Shown here in pieces: positions 32,668-43,905 of a DNA stretch of 64,000 nucleotides. The position numbers were made by a program, and so were the translations under genes. How positions within the stretch are numbered: the stretch's first letter is position 1; each line of letters opens with the position of its first letter. The notes under the pieces were generated by a model. It worked only from the letters and a program-made list of their open reading frames with translations, was not told the DNA's origin and ran no database searches. This stretch comes from Phalacrocorax aristotelis (taxonomy: Eukaryota > Chordata > Aves > Suliformes > Phalacrocoracidae): NCBI RefSeq assembly GCF_949628215.1, contig NC_134281.1:44226512-44290511 (forward strand). Reading direction: 5' to 3'.

Positions 32668-35600
32668 CTATTTCTGACAGAGTTCTTCTCCCCTGCCCTG
32701 CCAATTGCAAACATCCTTCTGAGAGAGCAACTGGAGTAATTTTGGATATCCACACTCATCAGTGACAGAGGGGTTGCCTTCCTGGAGGAAGGGGCACATC
32801 AGGACCCTCCCAGCCATTTTGTGTACCTGTATTCAAGTGATGTGGCAGCCAGCAGCAAGAGGAAAAAATCTGGACAAATGTAAAATCTCACCCACTCAGA
32901 TTTTGAAAGTAAATCAAGAAAATGTGTCTAGAGGCAGGGAAGAAATCTAGTTATATGTAGGTTGTGGTGCCATTAAGATGGAGTAGATGTAAGCTGCAGA
33001 CATTCATTGAATGATCTCTTATATCTTCCTAGACCTATGCATAGCAAGGAGAGGCGAAACTGAGAGCAAATCTTGCCTTATAAATTTGTATGACATGGCA
33101 ACAGGATGGCTCAATTTATTTGCAAGGCCAGTAGAGATTTTTCACTTCTGTTGCATTAGCCTCAGTCCCAACCAGATAAAAGATAAATAACGGAGCCTCC
33201 TAGAGACAGAAAACTAACCAAAGGGCCATCAATTCCTTTACATCTGGATCTACACTTAGAAATTCAGATTTTTGCTGGCTGGTAGGAAAAAATGAGTATT
33301 CTCCCCTTTGTGCGCATCAATCCTGGTGGGTTCATCTTTGAGGGTGAAAAGTTCAGTGTCTTTAATGGTTGTGCCAAGGCTGCCATGAAGCGGATGCTCA
33401 GAGGTAATTACACAACTGGCATTTTTGTGTGTCTGAGAGATGGAGGTTTGTCTGAGGCTGCAGCAGCATCCTTCATGTAGGTCACCAAGCTTAACGAGGC
33501 AGCAATGGGAAACATGCATGAACTGTTGCACTCCTCTGGTGAGAGGACTTAATTATCTAGGGGCTTTGATGAGAAATAATTGCTAAAGGCTTTAATACAA
33601 GTTGCCATTGTCAAAGAAGTTGTTGTCCCTTGGCTGCTCTGCAGGAACTTCGTGTGCCCAGGCATCGATGGAGCAAGGTGCCTGGAGTTACCTTGCTGCT
33701 ATACAAGGGTAAGACATCTCACACGGGCAGTAACTATTCATCAACCAAAGTAGGGTAACACTTTACAATGCAGCAACCTGATTGTGTGTCAAAGCCCTTA
33801 AAACATGCATGTAAACTCTGACTTGCAGCACTCGTAAATCATATTCCTCTCCAACCTGTGTGTCTTATTGCTGTGTAAAAAATCTTAATGAATTAGGGCC
33901 TCACCAAAGGACATTACTCATATTTTACCGATCAGAAGATAAACCACAAATGTTTTCCCTGATTCCCAGGCTTCTCAGTTAACCCCTATACAATGTTTTC
34001 TTTAACAATTCAGCAGTGTATTATAAAAATAAACCTAAAATTGACCATCCGTGTTAAAAACAAAAAACTGCAAAAACGTCTTTCATGAGAAATAACAATT
34101 TTTTTGCTATATTTTGTGTACCTAACTAACAGCCTCGTAAAACACTAGCCATGCCCACTAGATGTATGCAGCAGAATTGCTAGATACCTAAGGATATAAT
34201 TTTTTACTTAGGCTGTATTGCGTGTTACTGCATCAATTTAATTTTACAGTCTGCTTGATATGACTGCTTTTATAAGCAGGTATATCATTTTACTTGTGTT
34301 ATATTGCAAGTTTGTGCATTAGTATAATTCTTTCGTTTCTTCCAATGCGTGCTGAAAGCAGTTGGCTTTTTCCCATGGACTTTGGTGTATGTTGTATCAG
34401 GAATTTACTGATTAATTTGAGAAATGGTATATTTCAATAATCCTGCAAATGTTTTCTGACCAACTCATGTGATGCTGGACATCATCATACAGTAGCTTTT
34501 TTGGCCCATTCTTGTGTGTTGTGTAAATGAAAGCGATTTTCACAGCTGGCCTTCCCATCAGTTCTTCCTGCTGCCTAGAGATTAGATCTCTTAATCTGGT
34601 TTTATCATTTCTGTGAATCAGCCATACTGCTTTAAACAGCTCTGCTCTGCTAAGGCTATGGAGCACTTCCAGTCTGAGGATGCCCTCTCAGATGTGAGCC
34701 TTGGGGCTAGCCTGACCGTGGGAGTCGTTCTCGCATCCTCTGCAGAAATCTTTGGAGACCTGCTCTCAGAAGAGAATGTTACTTTTTTTCACAACCTGCT
34801 TAAGTAGAAATCAAAATGTTTTTGCCAAGTTTGCTGGGCGGGGAGAGAAAAAGTGGAATATGCAGATGTAGGTAGAATCTCATGAGCTTCCCTGGAGAGC
34901 CCTATGCCAGCATGTATCACTATGCAACCCAGCAATTGCAGTGGCAAAACTTAATCGGCAACAAAATGAGTTCTCGTTAAGTCCATTATTGTCGTAGCTG
35001 GACTGGGCTGGGTGGTCGAACAAGTGGGAATCAACAAATGACTTTGGGTCTTGTAAGTCAGCATGTGGAAATGGAGCCCTGCTATGTTTCACGACCCTCT
35101 GAATCACACATGTTCAGCTAAGGCACTTGTGATTTGGCCGTTATCTCTGTATGTGGGAAAAGTGGAAGACATATCTGAAGGGTTTTCCAGATGAAAGGAA
35201 CTTACTGAGTAATACTGAAAACAGAAAGCAAAGCCAAGCTTGGATTTGGCCTTATTTTGAGCTGAGTAGAGAGAAATTGTGGCCAATGATCAGCTGGAAA
35301 ACCATTTAACCTTCTTTGAGATTGAACAGCAGCTTTTGCTGGGAAAGTCTCATTTGAAATACAAGCATGAGAAAAATCAAGAGAGCAATGATTTATACAG
35401 TGATTGACAGCATGTCATGTAGTACAACCTACAAACTCACCTCCTGAAGGTTATACTGTGTATGAGCATGTACTCTGATGAGGTGGAGCTATAAAATGTG
35501 AGAGGTTATAGAGGAAAAAATGCTGCTTCTGATCCTTTTCACCTCTCCTGATGTGCCTTTCCCTTACCCTGCCTGTGTCTCAAACTGTCTGTTAGACCCA

Positions 35601-38600
35601 AACTCTTTTAGGGCAAGTGGAAGGAGAGGGATTAGCTCAACAAATTCATGCATCCTAATATTGAGGGTGTTTTTGTATGTTGAATTCCTCACTGTTTGTT
35701 GCATCTTGGTTCTCTGACCTCCAGCTCATGCTCTCTGTTTCTTCACTCACCCATACTTTCTGTGAGTCTTTATTCTCAGTTTTTTCTTATAGAGTGCCCA
35801 GTCTGGCTTTTTTTTTTTTTAACCTGGCTCTCTGCTCTGATCGCATTGCCCCCTCTCACCTCCCTTTCCCTTACTAGGTCTTTTTTTTTCCCCCATTGCT
35901 CCCTTGCTTTCCTTTTTCTCTTCCCCTTCTGCCTGTTTCTCTGAAGGACAGCCCCAGACCCTCCTTGGGCCTTGCCTTTATCTCTTTAACTTTTCTTCCT
36001 TTTCCTCCCAACGTATTTCCCTCCTTTAATCTCTCAAATCCAGGAAAAAAAGAATTTTAACTGTTTATTCTTACAGGTAGTCTTGATCTTCAGCTCCTGT
36101 TCCTGCTTTTTTGAGAGTTAGGTGGATTCCTTCCACTTTCAAGGAGACTTTCTGGTGAGTGGCCTCCTACTCTGGTCCCCATCCTCAATTCCTGTAAGGA
36201 AGAGCCGGGACAGTCCTCCCTGCTGCTGAGCATCTCCTGGGGAGGATGAGTGTTAGAAACGTGGCCATAAGTGCCTCTCAAAGACATGTTGGGGACAGGC
36301 TGGAAAGAAACAAGGAGTAGATAATTTGAAGCTTGGAGAAACCTTCTGGGCAGTTGGGCCATCATGCTTTTCATGATGTTCTTTTACATAAAGACATGAG
36401 ACGAACATAGCTTCATTGCTGAGCTAGGATGTCCTTGTTGGATATTTCACAGGATGTTTGCAATGACTTTTTGATTAATTGAGGAATTATATTAATTTCA
36501 ATCGCATTCTCCCAATAAATGATAGGTGCTGCTTTTCCTCCTTTCTAAAGGGATCTAAAGCTGTACAGATGGGAAATGGTAGATGGGATTATTGGCTAAT
36601 GGCTATTTTAGCAATTTAAGGCACATTGGGGCTCTTGTACAGAGACTCTCCTCCAGCGGTTTAAGTGAGCTGATTTTGCTGTACTGTGGCTAAAAGGAAG
36701 GCGTGGAAGCCAGATCCATCTCATGCCTGGCTGTGCAGTGAAATGATTCTGGATGGCCAGATCTTTATGCTGAACTGCATACAAATTTACTCATTTCTCT
36801 TGTCTTGTAGAGTAGCTGTGATATCCAGGTTGGCTTTGAATTCCATCTCTCTCTTCAGCCAGTAGTAACCAGCCCTTTACATAGGGTTACGATGCAGGAC
36901 GTGCTTGGATCTCCGTGTGAAGTAGAGGTAATTTTTACTCTTAAGGCAGTCCTGGTGCTTCTTGAGCCCCTGTGAAGAAAGCATTTGGGTTTTTTGTGGT
37001 ACTCATAGCTGAAAGTCCTGAGTCCTTGCTGCTTATTCTTCACTTGTAGTCCAGTGCTAGCTTTCCTGTTTTTATGAAGGATGAGGCTGGTGACTGTACA
37101 TTTGCTACAGGGTTGTTATGGGAATCCTGAGAAAAATCCCACAAGAGCTAACCTCAAACCCCATCCTACTCCAGCTGCAAAGCAGAGGTCTTTGGTCTGC
37201 CTTCTTTACCATAAACACTGAACAGTGTCTACTAGGAGAGCTTTCAAAAATAAAAACCCTACCAAACAAGAAGGTATTGCATATGCTATTGCTGGTGGCA
37301 AACATGAGGCTCGTCACTTAATGCGTGATTGGAAGGCATTCTAGTATTCAAGATATGCAAAGCTGTGGGACCTGTACTTACGATTGCTTGATATTTCCCA
37401 GTTATTTTTAACTGATGTATCCATCTGATGCACATCTCTCTCTATAAAATGCAGAGTAGCACGAAAAGCAAAGCTCTTAAATTCTTCATTCAGGCGGCAT
37501 TTTATCAACCTTTGGAGTTCAGTAAGAACTAAGAAAAACATAAGAATCTGTCTCAAAGAAATTGGAGATGTAAACATCTGCTAGACTGCCTTTTGCATCC
37601 TGTAGGGAGTTTGTATGCTTTTTATAGCAGCTCTTGTCTTTGCGTAGCACCTAACGCAGAGGGGTTTTGAGCCACTGCTCGGGATCCCCCGGCACTATTG
37701 CACAGCATTTCAATAATAAGGAGACATTGTTCCCTGTAATGTAATGCTATTATTTCAAATATTTTGTAAAATTTCTTTAATCTCTCCTTGTGATCATCCC
37801 CTTCTGCATTTTTAATTATCAGTGTTTTAAATGAAGAAATGCTGAAATATGAGAGATTGACAAGGAAACATTCAACATCAAGAAGCCCTTTGCTCAGAGG
37901 GGCCTTGAATGGGACTGTTGCATTGATTTGTTAAACCAGAACCTGTGTTTTATCAGCAATGCATACATCAAATGGCACTGTGAACAACAAATATACTTAC
38001 AGTTTCTAACGGGAAAAGACATCCTGTTCAGTGAGGTGCTTCTGCTTGCTGGTTGATGTGAGAGAACAAAAAGAGTCAGCCTTTTTTTGTAAATGGGGAA
38101 TGATGGAGTAGGTCTACGAGAAAAAGATTCGGTTCATTTCAAATGCGAGGGAAGCTGTTTTGCTCCTGATTCACTGTGATTCATGAGCTGTCACGCATCA
38201 GAGACAGATCCAGCCTGACTCTGACAAAACACATGACCTGAGCAGTCCTCTGAAGCAGCAGTGCCACCGAGCAGGGAGACTCAGAAAGGACCAGCAGGAG
38301 AAGCTGGACTGCAGCTCCAGGAGGAGACAGCCCGTTGCATTGCTGTGTAGCAGCAGCAGCAGCAAAGTGTTTGTCTTGGGAAAAATCAAATGAACAAATA
38401 ACTGAGGCTGTTGGCATGGGGGTTATTCAATACTTGCTCCAGCATGGCCTCAGCCAGCACCTGAGGGAGAGAGGGCATTGCTTAGGGGTCTGCAGGCTTC
38501 CTCGGGACCATGTTCAAAGGCGGAGATAAGTCTTTAGAGTAGGACCACCTATAACCACCTTAAGCTCTTCTCCTGTGCCCTCAGGCTGGGGATTTCATCC

Positions 38601-38969
38601 ATGCCCTATAAAGACTATGTTTACAGTCAGATATAATTGGTGAGACTGGCTTTGTCCTTGCCCTGTTATTTTCCTGCCCAGCATAGCTGCACAGACCCAC
38701 TGCTCTGAGTACAAAGGACAGCAAGCTGTGATGTTTTTCTGACAGATTTTGCTTCATATTATCATAAAATAACACCCAATCAATTTAAGCCAAGCTTTAC
38801 TATGACAGATCTAAACCAAAATGAAGTTGTGCTACCCTTCTGTACATGCTCACCTTATATTAAACTTTGGCAGTTGTCCCAGGTGCAGGCTCTCCTGTTC
38901 CTGATGTGTTGAATGATGTTGAACAACATCTGCCAGCATCTCTAGCTGGGTCGGAGCTCTGTTTTCCCT
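32668..38969. other. Intergenic region, part 2
   Basis: I see no recognised gene. The region contains a protein-like but unplaced frame at 33292-33480, a long pyrimidine-rich stretch (35697-36035) and a short CAG run near 38347-38362. The remaining sequence shows no motif I can support. Confidence 0.6.
35697..36035 (+). repeat. Polypyrimidine-rich tract
   Basis: The plus strand is dominated by T and C over about 340 bp, with pure runs such as T12 near 35809-35820 and T10C5 near 35880-35895, and scattered purine interruptions. Confidence 0.75.
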
Positions 38970-39292
38970 TAGGTGGGGGCTTATAAGTAAGATGGGGAAA
39001 GACTTTTTAGTAGGGCCTGTAGCCATAGGGTAAGGGGTAATGGTTTTAAACTAAAAGAAGCTAGTTTCAGACTAGATTTAAGCAGAATTTTTTTACGATA
39101 AGGGTGGTGAAACACTGAACGTGTTGCCCAGAGCAGTGGTAGATGCCCCATCCCTGGAAACATTCAAGGTCAGGTTGGACGGGGCTCTGAGCAACCTGAT
39201 CTAGTTGAAGATGTCCCTGCTCACTGCAGGGGGGTTGGACTAGATGACCTCTAAAACTCCCTTCCAACCCAAACTATCCTGTTATTCTATGA
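38970..39292 (+). mobile_element. CR1 LINE, 5'-truncated 3' fragment
   Basis: The fragment has the last part of CR1 ORF2 (AGGGGTAATGGTTTTAAACT region) and the 3' tail, ending GTTATTCTATGA at 39281-39292. Its tail is almost identical to that of the copy ending at 43905, so both belong to the same CR1 subfamily. It is non-coding. Confidence 0.92.
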
Positions 39293-42200
39293 CAGCCGTG
39301 TGTTTTGGGCCCCATTTAACTTCCTTCTGTCCTGCAGAATAGCAGTGTTGAAGCAGGGGAGGAAAGCGTACACATGGGACTGTTTGTAGTATGATGAAGA
39401 AACCAGAGTGTAAACAGCATCTTTGATCAAACTTTGAGCTGAGTATTGCTCAGAAAGCCCAACACAAACACCCTTCCTCTGGGAGGAAGGATGGGGCAAC
39501 CCCCCCGCCTTGTGTCTTGCTGGCTGTTTGTTCATGCAGCACACTCTCCGACTACTCTTTCTCGCCCCGGGCCAGGGGTAATTGCAGTTATTTCACAGGC
39601 AGCACCATCCAATGGGTTTTCTTAAATACACAGCAGGGATGGGCCTGATGTGACTAAGATCAGCTGAGTAGGTACGTTCTTCCCACATTAAAGCCAATTA
39701 ACTTTGGATGGGTATGAGTGAGAGGAAAATTTAGCCCAGTATGTCTTCTCTGTGAATTGGTTCATGTTGGCTGAGATCGAGTCTGTAATTGTAAGATGAG
39801 AAGGAAAATATCTCATGTCTTTCCTCAAGGCAGAGGCTCCTGTACATGTGAAGGCCAAGCTTACATGAAGCCATAAGAGCAGAGGAAGGGCTTTGATCTC
39901 AAAACTGAACCATTTGAAATTGCAGATGAAAAAAAGGAATTAATAAAACAGCAAGCAAACCTGCAAGTGAATCATTTTAGCTTTTTCCAGAGCAGGCTCA
40001 GTCCCAGTGCCTCTGAAATAGGAGCATGACTCCAGCAGGAGCCCTGCATTAACTCAGGCGTACTGAGATGCCATGCTCCTGATGGGGCATTGGGATGGGG
40101 AGATGCCAGCAAAGGCAGAGGAAAGCAGGATTAGCTGTGGATGGGAGTGCAGCACAGCTGTTGAAGAGCAGTGGTGATGGGAAGCTGGGAGGCAGAGCAG
40201 GAGGCTTTGGAGGAGCAGGTCTGCACAGCCTCCACTGCTCTTGCCCCAAGCTGGATGCATGCTGTAGAGCTGCTTCAGTGTGGCGCGGTGCCCAGGCAAA
40301 TTTGTCTCGCTTTGCACCGTAACACTGCTCTGCAGCTTCCAAACCAGACCTGACTTGCACCCTGCCAGCTCCAAGCAGGAGAGGAGCAGCCTGAACCTGG
40401 TGAATAGACATACCCTGAGGATGTGTCTACATTGCAGTGCAGAGGTGAGACCTGGGCTTGGTGAGACAGAGCTGAGCTAGTTCTTGGGAGCCACGGGGCT
40501 GTGATGCACTGGGGGCACGTGGGGTGTGTGTCCCTGGGCTCTGAGAAGGAGATGTGGAAGAGGAGGGTGGTTTCTAGCCTCCATGAGTCTTGTGACACTG
40601 CTGGGGACTGAAGCTGGGTGGCAGAAGGACCTTATGGGCTGGAATGTGCTGTGCTCTCCTGTGAGATGGCCATTATGTAGAGGTCATGCAGGAAAATCAT
40701 GACAGCAGCACTGGGGAGCAGACAAAGTAGTAGTGCTGGAGTTTGGGTAAAATATGCTGCCTTTTTCCTTAGGATACATGAATCTGAGAGTTTGACTGAT
40801 GATCCTCAGCCCTGTAGCCTGGCACTTGGACAAGCCCCAGCCCTTCAATCGGGTGGTTCATCTGGAGACCAAAACCATCTCCGCAGGATGCGAGAGGAGA
40901 CAAGGGGTGCGGCATTTGCAGGGTGCCCAGCTGTGGGGCAGTGGTGCATGGGCATGTGTGACAGGACAGTTCAAGCACCTGTGGCTGCAGGTTGTACTAA
41001 TGCTCTAAACTCCACATGCATGAGGACATATAGCAAAAAAAAAAAGAATAAAAATAGTAGAAACAGGTAAAACTAGCTTCTGGTGAGCAGAATACAAAGA
41101 GATTGCCTGAAAGAAGTGGAAATGTATATGAAACTTTAGGTTTATTTTCCCTTCTGCATTCCTTATCTTCTCATTGCAAATCATATTTCAGTATTTCTTA
41201 AGTGCCAGTGTTTTCCCTCTACTCTGCTCTGCACCTCTTGTAAGAGCTTTCCTTGTGGATTATGTTTGAATTCACCATGTTGGCTCATGACAATCTATCC
41301 AAACTTGCCCTCAAAAGCAGGACAGCCCTGCTTGGGATCCATGCTGCCCTCTGAAGAGGTGACTGTACCCATATGAGCCATTTTGGTTCACTTTATAGTC
41401 AAATGGAGAGAAATAGGCACTTCCCACCCTATGTCAGCCTTCTCTTATAAATCTGATAGACTGACACTTCAAGGAAAAGTTTTCCTTCCACTGATTGGAA
41501 ACAGATTTTAGATGTCTCCAGCAGATGCTATCCTCTGAAGGAGTCCCACCTCCTGAGCCTACTCTGCCATGTGGTTGCTTATTCCTGAAATTATACAATA
41601 TTACAGAGACAAAAAAAAAAGAGGTGGAGAAAGAAATGGTTGGAAGAAGACTTATCAACCCAAATCACAGGTGATTTTCAGCGAGATCTTGGGAAATAAA
41701 GTCTGGTGTGAGCCAGCAGCTTAAAGCCAGAGGGCAGCTGCAGCCCCTGGAAGATGAGTGGAGGAGATCTCCCTCCCCAGCATCTCCCAGCACCTGTGAG
41801 GCTCCTCCACTCTCAGCACTGAGCACTAGATGGCATCCAAGGGGGGAATTTGGTCTCCCGAACGCAGTCCTGGGCTCTGAAATTATAATTGCAGCTGGAG
41901 CGAAAAATGAGGATCCCATCTGGATGGGGAAAAAACCAAATGGCCAAGGAGGTGGACTTCTTCCAGCTCCTGCTGCCATCCCATTGGGGTACAGCTCACC
42001 CTGAGGTCTGCTCTGCTGCCTCAGCTGAGTGCTAGAGCACAGGGGCAGGAAAGTAATGCAAGGGGATGAAGAGCAAAGGCATGATGCACAAGTCAAGGTG
42101 CATTAAAGCCTGTGTGGCTGCATTCACCCATAGCTTCTTTTTCCCCTGAATGCTGCCAGCCTTGTGGGTGCTTGGATGCACAGCATACTGCATATGTTGC

Positions 42201-42599
42201 TGTCTGTTCACGTGCCATCCCTCAGTGTCCCCTAAGGCGTGCAGTCTGGGGACAGCTGCAGGTGACTGCAAATGTAGCTGCTCTGAGCTGGAAAATATTT
42301 CCTAATGAGGGAATTTCCTTTGCTTCATCCACCTTGTTTTCTAAATAAGCCAAGTTGTCCCTAGGCCATTAATGGGCTTTGGAAGAAAGAAACACCACAA
42401 GAGATGCCTCTTGCTTGGGTGATTTTTCCTTCTCTTTAACGTGAAGATGTCTTTCTGCTGGCATGGGATGAGGAGGAGTGTTCAGCATCTCTCCCTGTCC
42501 TGTCTCTGTACCCTACTGGGATGGAGCATTCAACTTCAGCTCCAGGCAGGATTAGACCCCTAGCTTGGGTATCAAATTGTTCGCTTTTATCTTCTCTCA
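39293..42599. other. Intergenic region, part 3
   Basis: This stretch lies between two CR1 copies. I find no gene, RNA or named repeat. Open frames at 40049-40411 and 41665-42096 overlap each other in several phases and show no conserved motif. Confidence 0.6.
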
Positions 42600-43905
42600 A
42601 ATAAGTGGCAGCCATGAACAAGCTCCTCTGGAGGTGATCCAAGGCAGCCAGCATGGCTCACCAAGGGCCAGTCCTGCCTGACCAACCTAGTGGCCTTCTG
42701 TGATGGAGTGACTACATCAGTGGACAAGGAAAGAGCTATGGATGTTGTCTATCTGGACTTCTGTAAGGCCTTTGACATGGTCTCCCACAGCATTCTTCTC
42801 TCTAAACTGGAGAGATACAGATTTGATGGGTGGACTGTTCAGTGGATAAGGATCTGGCTGGGTGGTCACATCCAGAGGGTAGTGGTCAATGGCTTGATGA
42901 CCAGATGGAGACTGGTGATGAGTGGTGTCCCTCAGGGGTCCATACTGGGACTGGTACTGTTTAATATCTTCATCAGTGACACAGACAGTGGGATCGAGTG
43001 CACCCTCAGCAAGTCTGGAGATGACACCAAGCTGAGTGGTGCAGTCAACACACCAGGAGGATGGGATCGCATCCAGAGAGACCCAGACAAGCTGGAGAGG
43101 TGGGCCTGTGAGAACATCATGAAGTTCAACAAGGCCAAGTACAAGGTCCTGCACCTAAGTCAGGGCAACCCCTGGTATCAATACAGGCTGGGGGATGAAG
43201 AGATTGAGCGCAGCCCTGCAGAGGAGGACTTGGGGGTACTGGTGGATGAAAAGCTGGACATGAGCCAACAATGTGCACTTGCAGCCCAGAAGACCAACCA
43301 TATCCTCAGCTACATCAAAAGAAGTGCTGCCAGCAGGTCGAGGGAGGTGATTCTGACCCTCTACTCTGCTCTGGTGAGATCCCACCTGGAGTGCTGTGTC
43401 CAGCTCTAGGGTGCTCAGCACAAGAAGGACATCAGTCCGTTGGAGCGGGTCCAGAGGAGGGCCACAAAAATGATCCGAGGGATGGAGCTACTCTCCTATG
43501 AGGACAGGCTGAGAGTGTTGGGCTTGTTCAGCCTGGAGAAGAGAAGGCTCTGGGGAGACCTTATTGCGGCCTTCCAGTACTTAAAGGGGCACTACAGAAA
43601 AGGTGAGGGCAACGTCTTCAGCAAGGCCTGTTGTGACAGGACAAGGGGTGATAGTTTTAAACTAAAGGAGGGTAGATTCTGACTGGATATAAGGAAAAAA
43701 TATTTTACAATGAGGGGGGTGGTACGCTGGCACACATTGCCCAGAGCAGTGGTAGATGCCCCATCCCTGGAAACATTCAAGGTCAGGTTGGACGGGGCTC
43801 TGAGCAACCTGATCTAGTTGAAGATGTCCCTGTTCACTGCAGGGTGGTTGGACTAGATGACCTCTAAAGGTCCCTTCCAACCCAAACCATTCCATGATTC
43901 TATGA
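42600..43905 (+). mobile_element. CR1 LINE, 5'-truncated copy with part of ORF2
   Basis: This is the longest transposon copy in the window, about 1.3 kb. It contains the second half of the reverse transcriptase frame, the ORF2 C-terminal part and a full 3' tail ending CATGATTCTATGA. The 5' boundary is approximate, since similarity to CR1 fades around 42600-42630. Truncation at the 5' end is usual for CR1 retrotransposition by target-primed reverse transcription. Confidence 0.93.
42690..43790 (+). pseudogene. CR1 ORF2 reverse transcriptase fragment, inactivated
   Basis: The frame shows RT motifs [13 protein letters not shown] (first catalytic Asp region), [18 protein letters not shown] and SGDDTKL, where CR1 normally has FADDTKL. 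Downstream come [22 protein letters not shown], and RRATKMIRGMELLSYEDRL with LFSLEKRRL. One frame is kept throughout but is broken by TAG at 43407-43409, where a Trp is expected (CVQFWAP-like), and by TGA at 43680-43682, where an Arg is expected. The N-terminal endonuclease and the start of RT are missing, so it cannot be active. Confidence 0.92.

Noticed and set aside
32338-32759. Overlapping frames of 91-129 residues on both strands with W/F/G/V or P/N/K-rich composition.
   Set aside because: They are translations of the A/C-only tract and have no real protein character.
42690-43682. The CR1 reverse transcriptase frame as an active or domesticated gene.
   Set aside because: It lacks the endonuclease and RT start, has two nonsense codons and a changed catalytic motif, and sits in an ordinary 5'-truncated CR1 copy.
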